This document shows, piece after piece, positions 5,873-6,932 of a DNA stretch of 6,932 nucleotides (position 1 is the first letter of the stretch; each line of letters begins with the position of its first letter). Below the pieces are notes generated by a model. That model was not told where the DNA came from, did not search any database, and saw only the letters and a list, made by a program, of their open reading frames with translations. The translations under genes were made by a program, and so were the position numbers. This stretch comes from an uncultured Clostridia bacterium (GTDB lineage Bacteria > Bacillota > Clostridia > Oscillospirales > CAG-272): positions 1 through 6,932 of the forward strand of contig CAMETB010000077.1 in assembly GCA_945936265.1 (NCBI GenBank), written 5' to 3'.

Positions 5873-6932
5873 ATGAAAAAGCCCGAAAAAATCAGAATCA
5901 CACCGGATATGATAATAAACGATATGGGTATCGAAAATGTTGCCAATTTCTTTTGCGAGTTTGATACCGACGGAGACCCGCTTTACGGCGTCGAGGGAGA
6001 AACACCGAAGGTGCACCCGAGGTACGACCATTGGTGGATAGGTCAGACGGATCTCTCGTTCACCGTTGATCTCGGCGGAGTTTACCGTATCACCGATATT
6101 TATATCTACAACAATTACGGCGCAAATCCCGCCAATGTGCGCATGGGAACGCCATTTAAGTGGGAACTGGACAAAATTTTCACTCCCGAAGGGCAGAAAT
6201 GGTGCGGTTTCAAAATAGATTTCGACACACAGTATATAAACTTCACTTTCAACAACAACATTGCCCCGAGCGAAATACTTCTCTACGGTTACAAGGTTAA
6301 AAATATTTCTCCTAAAGTGCCTGCAAAAAAGCCGCATGCGAAAACAAAACTCGGTGAATTTGTAGGAATGAATGCGTTTGTAAACGATGCGGATGACATA
6401 AACAGAGCCGTAAACTACATAAGAGAATATCATCCGTGGCTCTGGACTACAATACCCGACGGAGAAAATACCAGAATAGCCGTAAACCCGAGTATGAACA
6501 AAGCGTGGGACTTTGACGATTACTACGGCAGACTTCATAAATACGGAATAAATGTCTGTCCCGTTATAACCTCGCATAACAAACGCTCCCCGAAAGATGG
6601 TACGCATCCGTCAACCGATCCCGCAAACTATATGAGTTTTGCGAAAATGATATTTCAGTACGTTGCGCGCTACGGCAGTAATAAGGATACAGACCCTTCT
6701 CTTATACAGGTAGCACCCGATCAGGAAAAGAAAATCGGGCTCGGATATATCTCGTCAATAGAGCCGCTTAATGAACCGGACGGAACATGGCTCGGCAGGG
6801 AGCAATACTTCTCTCCCTTTGAACTTGCTGCAGTTTTAAGTATGTGCTATGACGGGCACTGCGGCACTTACAAAAATGTGGGTGTAAAGCAGGCGGACCC
6901 GAATTTCAAAATGTCAATGTCGGGCGGCGCAG
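5873..6932 (+). CDS. Second clan GH-A glycoside hydrolase, paralogue of the upstream gene (3' end outside the window)
   Basis: 353 codons are visible before the window ends, with no stop. There is no signal peptide or early hydrophobic segment, so this copy is predicted to be cytoplasmic. Residues about 15-143 form the same galactose-binding-like module as in the upstream enzyme. TPFKWEL (93-99) and the APSEILLYGY stretch (131-140) match TPFKYEF and APTEILFYGY there. A basic linker (about 144-158) leads into the barrel. SIEPLNEPDG carries the predicted acid/base E301, aligned with E338 upstream, and YDGH (326-329) matches YDGH (360-363) upstream. The nucleophile glutamate would lie beyond the window. 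The spacing, the strong ribosome binding site and the shared frame show an operon that arose by tandem duplication followed by strong divergence. The substrate is unknown. A 252-codon reading on the opposite strand across this gene is a shadow. Confidence 0.82.
   Translation, partial: MKKPEKIRITPDMIINDMGIENVANFFCEFDTDGDPLYGVEGETPKVHPRYDHWWIGQTDLSFTVDLGGVYRITDIYIYNNYGANPANVRMGTPFKWELDKIFTPEGQKWCGFKIDFDTQYINFTFNNNIAPSEILLYGYKVKNISPKVPAKKPHAKTKLGEFVGMNAFVNDADDINRAVNYIREYHPWLWTTIPDGENTRIAVNPSMNKAWDFDDYYGRLHKYGINVCPVITSHNKRSPKDGTHPSTDPANYMSFAKMIFQYVARYGSNKDTDPSLIQVAPDQEKKIGLGYISSIEPLNEPDGTWLGREQYFSPFELAAVLSMCYDGHCGTYKNVGVKQADPNFKMSMSGGA

Noticed and set aside
5849..6607. Open reading frame of 252 codons on the minus strand
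   Set aside because: It lies opposite the second hydrolase, which has clear motifs, a ribosome binding site and homology to its neighbour. The minus-strand translation shows no recognisable domain, so it is a shadow of the codon pattern.

Overview
The window looks like the first 6.9 kb of a draft or metagenome-assembled contig from a low-to-mid GC Gram-positive anaerobe of the Clostridia type. Evidence for this: Shine-Dalgarno sites of the GGAGG kind before every complete gene, near-consensus sigma-A promoters (TTGACT/TACAAT and TTGACT/TATACT), frequent ATA codons, a short lipoprotein signal peptide, and an Na/Pi symporter fused to a PhoU domain. The genus cannot be read from the sequence. 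The first 19 bases are the 3' end of an Illumina TruSeq adapter, so the biological sequence starts at base 20. Both ends of the window cut a gene.

Layout: (1) 20-163 (+) is the last 47 codons of a GGGtGRT-family protein, closed by a strong hairpin terminator at 192-223. (2) 313-1599 (-) is a membrane-bound family 2 glycosyltransferase of the processive, cellulose/poly-GlcNAc synthase-like type. It has its own near-consensus promoter and a leader of about 140 nt. (3) 1887-3638 (-) is an NptA-type sodium/phosphate symporter with a C-terminal PhoU domain. Its terminator is at 1844-1873. Its promoter has TTTACA/TTAACA direct repeats directly upstream that resemble a PhoP box. (4) 3890-5857 (+) is a lipid-anchored clan GH-A glycoside hydrolase with an N-terminal galactose-binding-like domain. 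(5) 5873 to the window end (+) is a second hydrolase that is a diverged paralogue of the first. It lies 15 nt downstream in the same operon and reading frame, but has no signal peptide.

The two minus-strand genes each have their own promoter and terminator and look like separate transcription units. The symporter and the glycosidase operon are transcribed divergently from a 251-nt intergenic region. That region holds two promoters, a perfect 11-bp inverted repeat and a smaller palindrome, and is the regulatory hub of the window.

The most interesting part is the tandem hydrolase pair: one copy predicted on the cell surface, the other predicted in the cytoplasm, both carrying the same unusual N-terminal module. 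The surface copy has an EF-hand/dockerin-like calcium loop where the other copy has an aromatic stretch. A plausible inference is that the outer enzyme trims a glycan and the inner one finishes an imported product, but the substrate cannot be read from the sequence. No RNA genes, CRISPR arrays, insertion sequences or phage genes were seen. No gene-free stretch exceeds 300 bases.
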